Positions 1 through 8,379 of a DNA stretch of 64,000 nucleotides are shown here, piece by piece. The stretch comes from Bacteroidales bacterium. Its GTDB lineage: Bacteria > Bacteroidota > Bacteroidia > Bacteroidales > JAGOPY01. The notes under the pieces are model-generated. The model was given only the letters and a program-made list of their open reading frames with translations. It made no database searches and was not told the origin of the DNA. The DNA is taken from positions 1 to 64,000 of the forward strand of contig JALNZD010000017.1 of NCBI GenBank assembly GCA_023229505.1, in the 5' to 3' direction. The stretch's first letter is position 1; every line of letters starts with the position of its first letter. Made by a program: the position numbers and the translations under genes.

Positions 1-203
1 CATGTTTTTGAATTTTAATTGGTTAATAATCTAGAATTTCAAGTATTCTGATATTTTCAATTCCATGATAGTCACGTGGGATGTATTTTGTCATTATTCA
101 ATGATTTTAGAATAATTGAATGTAAATTTAAGGAGGCCAGTATCTTAAAACTGCCCGATTGAACCAACGGTAAGGTTTATTGTATGAAAGGCGGCTGAGG
201 GAT

Positions 204-294
204 GGTCAGCGGTCGGCGGTCAGCGGTCTGCGGTCAACGGTCAGCGGTCAGCAATCAGCAGTTAACCTACTGTCAACTGTCAACTGTCAACTGA
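204..294. repeat. Phase-locked heptad array at the 3' end of the kinase gene
   Basis: Thirteen consecutive 7-base units can be read without losing register. They begin as ggtcagc and variants (ggtcggc, ggtctgc, ggtcaac, aatcagc) and end as caactgt, caactgt, caactga. The stop codon of the histidine kinase gene (280-282 on the complement) lies inside the array, so the last residues of that protein are repeat-encoded. No RNA or protein gene is visible in bases 1-203. Confidence 0.85.
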
Positions 295-3200
295 ATCTTC
301 GCCATAGCTGACCGGCAAGACAATCACCACACGGGTACCGGGATTGGGGCTGCCAGGTGAAAGGTCTGATATTTCAAGGGAGGTTTCAACTTTGAACTTT
401 TTTCCCAGGATTATAATCCGCTTGCGCGTCATCTCCATGCTCAGGTGTAAATGGGTTTGATTATTTGTATTGTAAACCTTCGATTGTTTAATGCCAATGC
501 CATTATCTTCCACGGTGATTTTTATCGTTTTCTCTGAAGCCATGGCAAACGAAATGCCGATCAAACCGTCTTTTTCCAATGATGAGACGCCATGAAGTAT
601 AGCATTCTCAACAAAGGGCTGGATGATCATGGATGGGATCTTAACGGCATCTTCTTCTACGCTTTCATCCAAATGGAACTGGTATTCAAATTTATTCTCC
701 ATCCTCAGGCGTTCCAGGTCCAGGTAATTCTTCAGACGGTCAATTTCCTCATCCAGACTGATCATCGCAGAATGGATCCCGCTGATATTCTGCCTGATCA
801 GGCGGGCAAACTGCGACAGGTACAAGCCTGCCTCACCGGGTTTATTTTTAAGAAGATAGTTTTGAATCGACCCCAGTGAATTGAAAATAAAATGCGGATT
901 CATCATCGATTGCAGGGCCTTCTGTTCCAGCACGATCAGCTGGTGGTCTGTTTCCCTGCGTTTTATCTTGTTATTTGCTATCCGGATGATGACCAGGACT
1001 ATTGAGGCCATGATCAGTAAAATCACGATGGTTATAAACGCAGGATGTTGCCAGAATTCGGGTTTGATTATGATATCAAAAGCGAGAACATCGCTCCATG
1101 CAGTGTTAGGTTTGCCTACTTTTAGTTTGAAAACATATTTTCCAAAAGGCAACTCCTGGTAAGCGACGATATTACCTGTCCCGGACGACCATTCTTTATC
1201 GGCGCCCTCAAGCAGATACGAATATATGACTGGTGTCGATGAATAACTGATACTGCTGAACATGAATTTCAAACTTTTCCTGCCTTTCAGGTTAAGCTTG
1301 TTTTCAGTAAAATCAAACTGAATATCATTGACCAAAACGGATTGGATATAAGGGAGGGGTCTTTGAGGAACGATGTCATTTACCACTTCTTCAGGAATGA
1401 CAGTCAGTCCATCATCGGAAGCAATATAGAGTGAATCATTACATAATAGTATCTTACGAATATTTTTAAAATTAATATCGATTAATTGCAGGTTAACAGG
1501 TTTATTCTCAATAACATTAAGCGGATTATCACAAATGTAGATATTACTGGAATTCGCCATGTACAAAGCCGGCTCATGATATGAAATGTTGCTTATGTTA
1601 AGACTGGCCGGGGTTGCAAACGCGGTGGTTAAATCATAGAATTCATGATCTTGAAATAAGTAGAGGCTATCGTTTTCGATATTAAATAATTCTGTTTGAC
1701 TGTTAAGATTTAAATGCTGAGTAATGATCCTGTTATCGAAGCGTGACAATTCTGAGGCGTACAGGAAGGTGTCGTTTACCTGGATATAATTCTTTTTAGC
1801 ATTGGCAATCAGTTCATCTTTACTGTTATAATAAGTGTTAGTAATCCTGGATCCGACATTATAATCCTTCTGCCAAACACCTGACTGATACTGACCGAAA
1901 AGTGTGTCAGGATCTATAAGATCGAAATTGAAATAGTTAAAGCAGTTGATCTTATCTTCCTTTTCATTCACAGTGATCCCGCTCATATATAATATTGATG
2001 TATCAGCAGAACTGAAATTCACCTTTTTCTTAACAGGGTCAGGTTTAATATTATGAAGACTATAATAGTATGAGTACTTTTCACCGATAATTAACTTATT
2101 GGTTTTCAGATGATAAATTGAATTAAATGAAGTGTTTGGCTCTTGAAAACCCAGGGTATACAAGCTGTCAGCCATCAAAAAATAAATCGTTCTGCCATTC
2201 GACAGCCACATCCCGTTCCATAGGCCCTGTGCCATCTCCTTGATGCCTTTATTCTGAAAGAGCTTGTTTTCAAAGTGACGATGGGTATTAAGATATGGGC
2301 TGATTTTATAGACGCCTTCTTCAGACGAGCTGACCCAGATGTTGCCCTCATGGTCCTGGATAAGTCCGTTGACCTGCCTTATATCAAGATGCTGTATTAT
2401 TTTGCTTGATTTTATCTGTGGAACATTAGGCTCAGATTTAGGTTGCACAATTGAATCTTCTTTAAAACAATACAAGCCGTCATCGAATGTCCCTACCCAG
2501 TAATATCCATTGTTATCAACCAGGAGCGCATTTTGCCTGCTCATGGTATACCATAAATAGACAGAAGAAGGCAGGCGGATTAACTCATCAGAGTAATCAT
2601 CTTTAAACTTCTTGATGTACTGGGTAAAAGCGAGGATATAAAAATATTCACCGCGGCTGCAAGATGCGCGCATGTATGACCGGTAATTATAATGGAGCAG
2701 GAGAGGGTCCTTGAACAATTCTTTCACCTGAAACAAACCCCACCTGGACCAGAAGAGGTATTCACCGGATGCCTTTTTTCTGATTTTATAAAGATTTGCC
2801 AGGATAAAATCCGGAAAAGAACTGGTATAATTTTTTGGATATGGCCCGATTGCTTTATTCCCTTCCTTATTAACAAGATTTTCAATTAGATACTCGCTTA
2901 ATTTTTCAATATTTTTCACATGATTATTTGAATCCAATATATATACCTCGTACATCGGGTTATGGAAATAAATCGTCTTATCATCATCCTGAAAAAAATC
3001 GTGAAACGTCTCACTTGGTCTTAATGAATCAAGGAATGCTGCATTAGATGTGTTGTATATTTTATTATGATAATAAAAATTCAACGAACCTTCATAATTG
3101 ATGATCCAGACCCTCCCAAACGAGTCTTCTTTGATTTTCGTGATCTTATTGGAATTCAGCCCGTCTTTTTTAGTAAATGTGGTAAAAGTCGATCCGTCAT

Positions 3201-3384
3201 ACATCACTGCTCCGGCATCTGTAGCAAACCAGATGAATTTTTGACTGTCCTGGAATATATTATTAATGCTATTGCAGGGTAGTCCGTCGAAGGTTGTATA
3301 ATGATGGATATAAGGGTTCTGGGCCGGTGAATGCATCCCGGCTAAAAGTAAAATTGTAGTAAAAACAAACAGTTCTTTTCTCAC
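280..3384 (-). CDS. Two-component sensor histidine kinase, extracellular propeller plus LytS-type kinase
   Basis: This is a 1034-residue inner-membrane sensor. A signal peptide (about residues 1-22, ending SPAQ) is followed by a periplasmic region typical of two-component regulator propellers, then a Y_Y_Y-type domain at about 690-770. One membrane helix lies at about 782-802. The cytoplasmic part has the His_kinase motif MNPHFIFNS at 828, with His831 as the likely phosphorylated residue, an N box VENAILHG near 925, and an ATP-binding G box (EDNGIGI). The start is GTG, one base after the TGA of the LytTR regulator gene, so the two are almost certainly co-transcribed and form a cognate pair. 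The C-terminal tail (SVDS) is encoded by an intergenic heptad array. The ligand cannot be told from the sequence. Confidence 0.9.
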   Translation of the reverse strand: MRKELFVFTTILLLAGMHSPAQNPYIHHYTTFDGLPCNSINNIFQDSQKFIWFATDAGAVMYDGSTFTTFTKKDGLNSNKITKIKEDSFGRVWIINYEGSLNFYYHNKIYNTSNAAFLDSLRPSETFHDFFQDDDKTIYFHNPMYEVYILDSNNHVKNIEKLSEYLIENLVNKEGNKAIGPYPKNYTSSFPDFILANLYKIRKKASGEYLFWSRWGLFQVKELFKDPLLLHYNYRSYMRASCSRGEYFYILAFTQYIKKFKDDYSDELIRLPSSVYLWYTMSRQNALLVDNNGYYWVGTFDDGLYCFKEDSIVQPKSEPNVPQIKSSKIIQHLDIRQVNGLIQDHEGNIWVSSSEEGVYKISPYLNTHRHFENKLFQNKGIKEMAQGLWNGMWLSNGRTIYFLMADSLYTLGFQEPNTSFNSIYHLKTNKLIIGEKYSYYYSLHNIKPDPVKKKVNFSSADTSILYMSGITVNEKEDKINCFNYFNFDLIDPDTLFGQYQSGVWQKDYNVGSRITNTYYNSKDELIANAKKNYIQVNDTFLYASELSRFDNRIITQHLNLNSQTELFNIENDSLYLFQDHEFYDLTTAFATPASLNISNISYHEPALYMANSSNIYICDNPLNVIENKPVNLQLIDINFKNIRKILLCNDSLYIASDDGLTVIPEEVVNDIVPQRPLPYIQSVLVNDIQFDFTENKLNLKGRKSLKFMFSSISYSSTPVIYSYLLEGADKEWSSGTGNIVAYQELPFGKYVFKLKVGKPNTAWSDVLAFDIIIKPEFWQHPAFITIVILLIMASIVLVIIRIANNKIKRRETDHQLIVLEQKALQSMMNPHFIFNSLGSIQNYLLKNKPGEAGLYLSQFARLIRQNISGIHSAMISLDEEIDRLKNYLDLERLRMENKFEYQFHLDESVEEDAVKIPSMIIQPFVENAILHGVSSLEKDGLIGISFAMASEKTIKITVEDNGIGIKQSKVYNTNNQTHLHLSMEMTRKRIIILGKKFKVETSLEISDLSPGSPNPGTRVVIVLPVSYGEDSVDS

Positions 3385-3385
3385 G

Positions 3386-4180
3386 TCAGTTTATTGATTT
3401 CGAAAAGTGACTTACTGCTTCCCTGAATTCATTCAGCTTCCTCCTGGATATGCTCAGCCTGGTGCCATCCGTAAGCTCTGCAAAATTGCCTTCATAACTT
3501 GAGTACCCCTTCAGGTAATTCATGTTGATGATGGTTGATTTGTGAATCCTGAAAAAAAACGGATTTACCAGCAGTTTCTCGAACTCTCCCAGTGCCCGCG
3601 TGGCAACAATCTTATCCAGCCCCGACAAATGCAGGATCGTATAGTTGCTGTCGGCCTGCAGGTACATCAGGTCGGCAACCTTCACCATCCTGAACCCGAA
3701 CTGCTCGGCAATAGTGATTTTCTCTATATGCTTATTTTCCGAATGAACCTGGTCATGCAGGTTGTCCAGTGATTCATGGTAAATGGTCCGGACTTCGGCT
3801 TTATTTTTCCTCAGCTCAAGGTATTGAACAGCCTTTGATACTGCTTCCCGAAGCTCCAGCGGGTTGACGGGCTTCAGCAAATAATCGATAGCGCTGGCTT
3901 TTAATGCGCGTAAAGCATATTCTTCGTAAGCCGTCACAAAAATGATCCCGTAATTCTCTTTCGGGATAGTGCGAAGAAAGGCAAAGCCATCTTCTTTAGG
4001 CATCGAAATGTCAAGAAAAATAAAATCAACCTCTTCTGTTTTTAAAAGCTCGCGCCCTTCACTTGCCGAGGCAGCGGATCCGCACAAATGGATCTCCGGA
4101 CAATTTTTAGCCAGCATAATCCCCAGCGCCTCGCGGATGTTCCTTTCGTCATCAATGATGATCGCCCTGTATTCTTTCAT
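3386..4180 (-). CDS. LytTR-family response regulator
   Basis: This is a 264-residue DNA-binding response regulator. The N-terminal receiver domain has the acidic pair in IIIDDE, the phospho-acceptor Asp in FIFLDISMP, the Thr in FVTAYE and the Lys in LLKPVNP. The C-terminal LytTR domain covers roughly residues 155-255 (LMYLQADSNYT, FFRIHKSTIINMNYL). I chose the ATG at 4180 (MKEYRAIIID), which is where receiver domains normally begin; the frame is open 13 codons further upstream. It is the first gene of an operon with the kinase at 280-3384. A -7 promoter box ends only five bases before the ATG, suggesting a leaderless or nearly leaderless mRNA. Confidence 0.9.
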   Translation of the reverse strand: MKEYRAIIIDDERNIREALGIMLAKNCPEIHLCGSAASASEGRELLKTEEVDFIFLDISMPKEDGFAFLRTIPKENYGIIFVTAYEEYALRALKASAIDYLLKPVNPLELREAVSKAVQYLELRKNKAEVRTIYHESLDNLHDQVHSENKHIEKITIAEQFGFRMVKVADLMYLQADSNYTILHLSGLDKIVATRALGEFEKLLVNPFFFRIHKSTIINMNYLKGYSSYEGNFAELTDGTRLSISRRKLNEFREAVSHFSKSIN

Positions 4181-4185
4181 GAAAA

Positions 4186-4193
4186 CAAAGTTA
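4186..4193 (-). promoter_or_regulatory. Bacteroidota -7 box upstream of the LytTR gene
   Basis: The complement reads TAACTTTG, a full match to the TAnnTTTG -7 consensus of Bacteroidota housekeeping promoters. It ends five bases before the ATG at 4180, which would put transcription start at or next to the start codon. A CTTG about 23 bases upstream could be a weak -33 element. Confidence 0.45.
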
Positions 4194-4374
4194 CCATCGT
4201 AAAGGTAATAATTCTGCAAGAATGCGTGAAATGCTGCCTTTATCTATTAAAAGGTATTTTTACCCGGATTAACGGGGGAAATTGTATTGCTGAAATAATT
4301 ATTCCAGCCAATGATTGTATTTTTATTCGTAACTTAACCTGATATTTTAAAATCGTTAAAATTTTTAAAAGAAA

Positions 4375-5133
4375 ATGGGTAAAAGCATTGATAATCTGTA
4401 CTTTGACGCTTCCATTCAGGATAACCTGGCGGTGATTTCCTTTAAATCAGAGGCTTTTGAACTCATCTCGAGCCTGAACGACAGCCAGGTTATGATGGAT
4501 TTTATCCGGGATGCCGACTATGAACCGTCTGTGAAAGGCCTGTTATTGCTTAACGAGCCCGGTTGCCTCGGCGAGCTGGCTTATGACCAGTTCATCAGGA
4601 GCATCCTGAAAGAGGATGATACGCTCGAAAGCAAGGATTACCCGGTTTTTTTGCAAAAAAATGTCAGGTTCCGGCAAATCAATATCCTGAATAAGTTTAT
4701 CCGGTTCCTGTCCGGTTATCATAAGCTCGTTATTGTCGGTCTGGGATGTACGATGGTCACCCCATTCATGGGTGTAGCGCTCGTGGCCGATATGAGGCTG
4801 GCCAGCCCTTACGGGGTATTTTCCCTCGCGCACCGGAAATATGGCCTTCACCCAAGTGGTGCGATCCCATTCTTCCTGACCCATTACCTGGGACATTCCA
4901 AAGCAATCGAGATACAGCTTTCCGACCGGATCAGCGCTGAAGAGGCTTTCAGGCTGGGCCTGGTAAACCAGATCCTCCCTGCTGATGATTTTACCCAAAA
5001 CTGTATCCGCTATATTCAGCCTTACCTCGATAATTACCGGTCAACCCTCAGCATGACCAAAAGGCTGAATAATTTCAAGCATCGCTGGCTGCAGGAATAC
5101 CTGGATCATGAAAGCAGCCTGATGAACCTTTAA
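4375..5133 (+). CDS. Crotonase-fold protein (enoyl-CoA hydratase/isomerase family)
   Basis: This 252-residue cytoplasmic protein has the crotonase core: VGLGCTMVTPFMGVALVADMR corresponds to the oxyanion-hole segment and the region up to ISAEEAFRLGLVNQILP to the usual AxxAxxxGLV motif. The positions that carry the catalytic glutamates in true hydratases (normally FGxPE and PGxGGT) read LAHRKYG and PSGAIP. Hydratase activity is therefore doubtful, and another thioester reaction or a non-catalytic role is possible. It stands alone, divergent from the LytTR regulator. A heptad array separates it from the next gene. Confidence 0.75.
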   Translation: MGKSIDNLYFDASIQDNLAVISFKSEAFELISSLNDSQVMMDFIRDADYEPSVKGLLLLNEPGCLGELAYDQFIRSILKEDDTLESKDYPVFLQKNVRFRQINILNKFIRFLSGYHKLVIVGLGCTMVTPFMGVALVADMRLASPYGVFSLAHRKYGLHPSGAIPFFLTHYLGHSKAIEIQLSDRISAEEAFRLGLVNQILPADDFTQNCIRYIQPYLDNYRSTLSMTKRLNNFKHRWLQEYLDHESSLMNL

Positions 5134-5140
5134 AAATTAA

Positions 5141-5168
5141 TGTTGAATGTTGAATGTTGAATGTTGAA
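5141..5168. repeat. Heptad tandem array, four perfect units
   Basis: Four exact copies of tgttgaa fill most of the 55-base gap between the crotonase-fold gene and the SMP-30-like gene. Confidence 0.95.
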
Positions 5169-5188
5169 TTAATAATAAAAATCAATTT

Positions 5189-6253
5189 GTGAAAAAAAAT
5201 CCCGAAGTCAGGCTCCTGATAAAGATCCTGGCGATAATCGGATTCGTGATCCTGATCCTTCTGCTGGCCGGTTATGTTTTTATCAGGGTCAGGGCGCCGC
5301 AACTCCTCGAATTCAGCAAAGGGACTGCAGAATTGCGGATAACCGTCAAACTTGACAGTCTCGACGGGGCCAGGTTTATCACCGGCATGAACGGGTGTGA
5401 GAATCTTTTTTTGGAAGATAGTTCAGAGGGTGTTTATGTCTCATGCCTCGATGGCAATATCCATCACCTTGACACTGACTTGTCAGGAAAACTTGTCGTC
5501 CAAAAATCCTTCAAAGCAGGTAATGCTGTAACAGGATTGGCATTCGATAAGCAGGGTAACCTGGTTGCTGCCATTTGCAATAATTCCCTGAAAGAATGGC
5601 AGACCAAAGGGGGAAGTTTATACCGGGTTTCCCGGGACCTGGTTACAATGGAAAAGATATCCGGAGATTTTCCTTCCATGAACGGAATTTGTATTGACAG
5701 TGCCGGTAACCTGTATTTTACCAGCAGTAATTTCAATATTTTCCGGCCGGAAGGAACAATTTACCGCATGTTATATAAGGGTGACGGCTTGTTTCAGTCC
5801 CCGGAGCCTCTTATTCTGGATGTCGGGCTTGCTAATGGACTTTATTATGACTATTTCCAGGATAAGATATTCTTCAGCAATACCATGGGAGGGGTATATG
5901 AATTCACGCCGCAGGAAAACGTTCTGAAAGAAGTTTATCTTAAATTGAGGTTCATGGAGGCCTGTGATGACCTTTGCACGGACATCAGCGGTAATGTCTG
6001 GATGACCGATCCCGGGTATAGCACCATTAAAATGTTTAACCCCGGGACCAACCGCCTGGTCAGGTTTATAATAGAAGGGACCGGGCAGACTTCTTCCTGC
6101 CGGATCAGGTCGGAAGATGGCCGTGAGATGCTGTATATCACTGAACTTAAAGAAACCCACCAACCGATGTCAGGCAATTTTGACGGCAGGGGAGTGCTGG
6201 TGGTGCCGGCTCAGTCGCTGCTGAAACTCCTGGAACCGTTATTGATTAAATAA
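5189..6253 (+). CDS. Membrane-anchored SMP-30/gluconolactonase-like beta-propeller
   Basis: This 354-residue protein has an N-terminal membrane anchor at about residues 9-30, followed by a periplasmic six-bladed propeller of the SMP-30/NHL/strictosidine-synthase type. Blade-like repeats include GLAFDKQGNLVAA, GICIDSAGNLYFT and DISGNVWMTDPG. Such proteins are lactonases or esterases using a divalent metal, but the substrate cannot be assigned here. The start is GTG at 5189, 20 bases after a heptad array. The next gene follows 12 bases later, so the two probably share a transcript. Confidence 0.75.
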   Translation: MKKNPEVRLLIKILAIIGFVILILLLAGYVFIRVRAPQLLEFSKGTAELRITVKLDSLDGARFITGMNGCENLFLEDSSEGVYVSCLDGNIHHLDTDLSGKLVVQKSFKAGNAVTGLAFDKQGNLVAAICNNSLKEWQTKGGSLYRVSRDLVTMEKISGDFPSMNGICIDSAGNLYFTSSNFNIFRPEGTIYRMLYKGDGLFQSPEPLILDVGLANGLYYDYFQDKIFFSNTMGGVYEFTPQENVLKEVYLKLRFMEACDDLCTDISGNVWMTDPGYSTIKMFNPGTNRLVRFIIEGTGQTSSCRIRSEDGREMLYITELKETHQPMSGNFDGRGVLVVPAQSLLKLLEPLLIK

Positions 6254-6265
6254 AATACAACGATC

Positions 6266-6802
6266 ATGAAAATTACAGCTTTCATATTTTTCTTCGGAAT
6301 TTTCTTATATCCGGCCTATACGCAGAATATTACCGCCTCGAAACCTGCCAGGCTCCAGGTTTATGCTTCTAAACAGGATGGAACACAGGTCATGATGACC
6401 AGCGAATACCTTTCTGTCGGTTATGATCAGTTGAAAATGACGGGACAATTGATGCTAAACACCCTGGTGACCGATGATGAGACCCTGAGAAATCTTTTAG
6501 ATTCAACCCTTTTTGATAAAATCACGTTTTCGGGGATGATCCCTGAAGGACAATTTGCCTTTCAAAGTACGCTGAACACCAGGTTCAGTACCGAAACAGA
6601 CCTGTTTTACGGCGATCAGCAAAGCAGGGTTCTGATCGATTTTGATGTCAGCAACCGGAATACATCACTGGCCAATACTTTTGATATAAACTGCACGGGA
6701 AGCATTTCACTGTTGAACGACCTGGGCATTACCCGTGACCTGGGACTGGATGATAAAGTGAGCTTCCAGTTTTTCCAGAATGTACAAACCAAGAATTATT
6801 GA
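6266..6802 (+). CDS. Secreted protein of unknown function, possibly YceI-like
   Basis: This 178-residue protein has a clear signal peptide (about residues 1-19, ending YPAYTQ). The mature part is rich in beta-strand pattern (YLSVGYDQLKMTGQLML, KITFSGMIPEG), and the fold could resemble the lipid-binding YceI barrel, but I do not recognise a diagnostic motif. It lies 12 bases after the SMP-30-like gene. Confidence 0.6.
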   Translation: MKITAFIFFFGIFLYPAYTQNITASKPARLQVYASKQDGTQVMMTSEYLSVGYDQLKMTGQLMLNTLVTDDETLRNLLDSTLFDKITFSGMIPEGQFAFQSTLNTRFSTETDLFYGDQQSRVLIDFDVSNRNTSLANTFDINCTGSISLLNDLGITRDLGLDDKVSFQFFQNVQTKNY

Positions 6803-6820
6803 ACCGGATTGTTCCATTTT

Positions 6821-6915
6821 TGCCACCAAGGCACTAAAACACAAAAACGCACTAATGATATTGGTTTAATCATCATCTTTTAGTGATATTTAGTGAATTG
6901 GTGTTTTAGTGGCAT
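6821..6915. repeat. Imperfect inverted-repeat element in an intergenic gap
   Basis: cactaaaacac at 6832-6842 is matched by its exact reverse complement gtgttttagtg at 6901-6911. Between them are several further cactaa/tagtga motifs. The element could fold into a long imperfect hairpin. It occupies part of the 240-base gap before the ECF sigma gene. It may be a small non-autonomous repeat or a terminator of the upstream gene. Confidence 0.5.
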
Positions 6916-7042
6916 TTTTATGTTTTTCAGATTGGATTAACAAATTGATAATAAGTACTTTAAAAAATAAAATCAAAAAAAATTAAAAAAAAGTTGAAAT
7001 TGACCGGGTATATTTTTAAAAAAAGCCGATAAACATAATAGA

Positions 7043-7606
7043 ATGGTACATTACACCCAATATGGAATCATCGAAGGCTTACGGCGCCGGGATAAAGATG
7101 TGTTGAAATATGTGTACAAGCAGTATTTTCCGATGGTGAGGTATTTCATTATCCGGAACCAGGGATCGGAAGAAGATGCGGAGGATATATTCCAGGAAGC
7201 CGTTGTTGCAGTCTATGAGAGGGTAAGGAAAAAAAGCCTTACCCTGGACTGTGCTTTTAAAACCTATTTTTATTCTGTTGTCCGCCACATGTGGCTTCAG
7301 TATCTTGACAGGAATAAGATCCACTATGAGTTCAGCGAAATGGATGAATTCCTGATGCTGGAGGATAAAGAGCTTTATGAGGATTTTCAGGCCAAGAAGG
7401 TGATTTTTCAGCGGCACTTTCTTGATCTGACTGAATTATGCCGGAAAGTCCTTTTGATGTTTGTCGAAAGGACCCCATTCGAAGAAATAGCTGCAACCCT
7501 CGGTTACAAAGGGCGGCAATATGCTATCAAGCGAAAATACGAATGCATGAAATCATTAATCAACCGGGTCATCCATGATCCCGAATATAAAAGATTATCC
7601 CAATGA
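7043..7606 (+). CDS. RNA polymerase sigma-70 family (ECF-type) sigma factor
   Basis: This 187-residue protein has region 2 (VLKYVYKQYFPMVRYFIIRNQGSEEDAEDIFQEA) and a region 4 helix-turn-helix (CRKVLLMFVERTPFEEIAATLGY). It would direct RNA polymerase to a small regulon. Its stop overlaps the ATG of the next gene in an ATGA junction, so the two are translationally coupled and the partner is likely its anti-sigma factor. Confidence 0.85.
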   Translation: MVHYTQYGIIEGLRRRDKDVLKYVYKQYFPMVRYFIIRNQGSEEDAEDIFQEAVVAVYERVRKKSLTLDCAFKTYFYSVVRHMWLQYLDRNKIHYEFSEMDEFLMLEDKELYEDFQAKKVIFQRHFLDLTELCRKVLLMFVERTPFEEIAATLGYKGRQYAIKRKYECMKSLINRVIHDPEYKRLSQ

Positions 7607-8280
7607 ACACAAAGTACATCAAGCAATTTGAGAAGTATTACAATGGTGAAATGGATCCTGAAGAAAAGGGATCATTTGAAGAGTCATTATCACAAAATCC
7701 GGAATTGAATGCGGACTATCAAGAGTATTTAAGCATCTATGAAGCCATCGGGGACCAGGAAACACTTGATCTTCGCGTTAAACTTAAAGAATTAAGGAAC
7801 GAATGGAACAGAAACAGTAATGGGGCGGACTTTATCATGAACAGCAGGAACTGGCTCTGGCTGGCTGCTTTAATTACCGTCATCATTAGTTTTACGGTCA
7901 TCGTTTCTTTATTGATAACAAAGGCAGATTGGAAGGACCAGACTGCATCCGAAATAAAATCAGTTGAAATTAATGACTTTAGCGCCTTAAACAGGGAACT
8001 GATCAAATTTAAGCAGAGGAAGACGAATTTCATGCTGGAGTCACCGAAAAATTCTGTTTTTCATAACAGGAAAGATCCTATTCTTTTCCAATGGACCGTC
8101 GATTCCACGAACCTGTTAATTCTTGATCTGATCGATTGGGAGGGGAAGATCGTTTTCTCTTCCGGAACGGCTGTTGTCAGTCCATATCTGGTGAAAAAGA
8201 AACTTCCGGAAGGTATTTTAGTTTACCGGTTCAGGTCCGAAACGGAATCATACTATTTAGGTTTTCTGTTACTGAAATAA
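7603..8280 (+). CDS. Single-pass membrane protein, putative anti-sigma factor
   Basis: This 225-residue protein has a helical cytoplasmic N-terminus that resembles the start of anti-sigma factors (IKQFEKYYNGEMDPEEKGSFEESL). One membrane helix lies at about residues 82-105 and a periplasmic beta-rich part of about 115 residues follows. I see no zinc-binding HxxxCxxC motif. Assignment as the cognate anti-sigma rests on the ATGA overlap with the sigma gene and on the topology. Confidence 0.6.
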   Translation: MNTKYIKQFEKYYNGEMDPEEKGSFEESLSQNPELNADYQEYLSIYEAIGDQETLDLRVKLKELRNEWNRNSNGADFIMNSRNWLWLAALITVIISFTVIVSLLITKADWKDQTASEIKSVEINDFSALNRELIKFKQRKTNFMLESPKNSVFHNRKDPILFQWTVDSTNLLILDLIDWEGKIVFSSGTAVVSPYLVKKKLPEGILVYRFRSETESYYLGFLLLK

Positions 8281-8379
8281 TAGAAAACCAAATCCCTCCT
8301 TTTAATTGAGCTTAGAGTTTCTCAAATAGTTATATTTTAATATTTAAAGCGTCTGAACGGTTTAAATAAATACACTCCG

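Noticed and set aside
196..300. Short regular repeats as a CRISPR array
   Set aside because: Units are 7-8 bases, contiguous and without spacers, and no cas genes are near.
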